Origin: Candidatus Thermokryptus sp.
GTDB taxonomy: Bacteria > Bacteroidota > Ignavibacteria > Kryptoniales > Kryptoniaceae
DNA length: 6,097 nucleotides
Reading direction: 5' to 3'
NCBI GenBank assembly: GCA_028276305.1
Contig: JAPYWO010000093.1
Location: 1 to 6,097, forward strand
Every line of letters starts with the position of its first letter. Within the stretch, counting starts at the first letter, position 1. A program made the translations under genes and the position numbers. This document shows positions 5,838 through 6,097 of this stretch, piece by piece. Below the pieces are notes generated by a model. It did not search any database. It was not told where the DNA came from and saw only the letters and a list, made by a program, of their open reading frames with translations.

Positions 5838-6097
5838 ATGGAAGAAAAAGAGCGAATCACTTTGAGGTCATCACCCATAACCATGACATTTATAGCGCTC
5901 GGGACGGTGTTCGTCCTTTATCAATTTTTCGGATCTGGCTTGACATTTCTTTTGTTCGGCGGATTGAACGAAGGGAATGCTCAAGGGTTTCGCCTTATGA
6001 CGATGCTATCCCAATTTCTTTTTATATTCGTCCCGACATTGTTCTTCGCACGATGGCAGGAAGTTGGATTCAAAGAAATTTTTAAGTTAAAAGCGCC
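5838..6097 (+). CDS. Membrane protein N-terminus, probably CPBP-family intramembrane protease (3' truncated)
   Basis: An ATG 7 bases after the previous stop opens a frame that runs off the window (86 complete codons). The visible part has a short charged N-terminus (MEEKERITLR) and a hydrophobic segment at about 14-42 (including MTFIALGTVFVLYQFF). A polar Gly/Asn-rich loop follows (about 42-52), then a second hydrophobic segment at about 53-71 (MTMLSQFLFIFVPTLFFA), and next a W-x-E-V-G-F-K-E-I-F-K-L segment (73-84). This layout is what I associate with CPBP (CAAX protease and bacteriocin-processing, Abi) proteins of the Bacteroidota/Ignavibacteria group. Their catalytic motifs (EExxxR, then FxxxH and HxxxN/D) lie further downstream and are not in the window. 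The membrane-protein call is firm; the family call is tentative. Confidence 0.6.
   Translation, partial: MEEKERITLRSSPITMTFIALGTVFVLYQFFGSGLTFLLFGGLNEGNAQGFRLMTMLSQFLFIFVPTLFFARWQEVGFKEIFKLKA

Overview
The window is bacterial chromosome with all genes on the + strand and almost no non-coding DNA. The largest gap is 57 bases. It holds five complete genes plus one truncated gene at each edge. I saw no tRNA, rRNA, CRISPR array, insertion sequence or phage gene, and no gene on the - strand. By eye the GC content is moderate to low (about 40%). The proteins are rich in Lys, Glu and Ile, and the gene set is a GT9 glycosyltransferase, a DUF3108 protein, a deoxyhypusine-synthase-like protein and the start of a probable CPBP-type membrane protein. 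This suggests a Gram-negative member of the Bacteroidota/Ignavibacteria/Kryptonia part of the tree, possibly thermophilic. That placement is inference from gene style, not a database result.

Left half (1-3037): the 3' part of a FabG-type short-chain dehydrogenase/reductase, then an acetohydroxyacid synthase (AHAS) large-subunit homologue (ilvB-like, 571 aa), then its small regulatory subunit (ilvN). They are spaced 20 and 14 bases apart and look like one operon. The small subunit is textbook. The large subunit is full length, unbroken and AHAS-like throughout, and it keeps the catalytic Glu. However, its ThDP/Mg2+ site is strikingly rewritten. The usual G-D-G-S-F reads G-N-R-G-F, and the second metal ligand, normally the second Asn of an N-N pair, is Asp. 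The two metal ligands therefore appear exchanged (D to N and N to D). Further unusual residues sit in the same pocket. This is the most interesting signal in the window.

Right half (3095-6097): a GT9 (heptosyltransferase-like) glycosyltransferase, a DUF3108 probable envelope protein, a deoxyhypusine-synthase-family protein that appears to lack the usual catalytic Lys and His, and the N-terminus of a membrane protein resembling CPBP-family proteins. These genes overlap or nearly touch (8-base overlap, 1-base TGATG overlap, 7-base gap), so they are probably co-transcribed. The first two point to surface-glycan or outer-envelope work. The third is probably a polyamine- or NAD-dependent enzyme of unproven substrate.

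Taken together, the left cluster could be branched-chain amino acid synthesis with an unusual AHAS. It could also be a side pathway in which a repurposed AHAS-like enzyme, still under an ilvN regulator, works with an SDR reductase. No ilvC, ilvD or leu gene lies in the window to decide between these.
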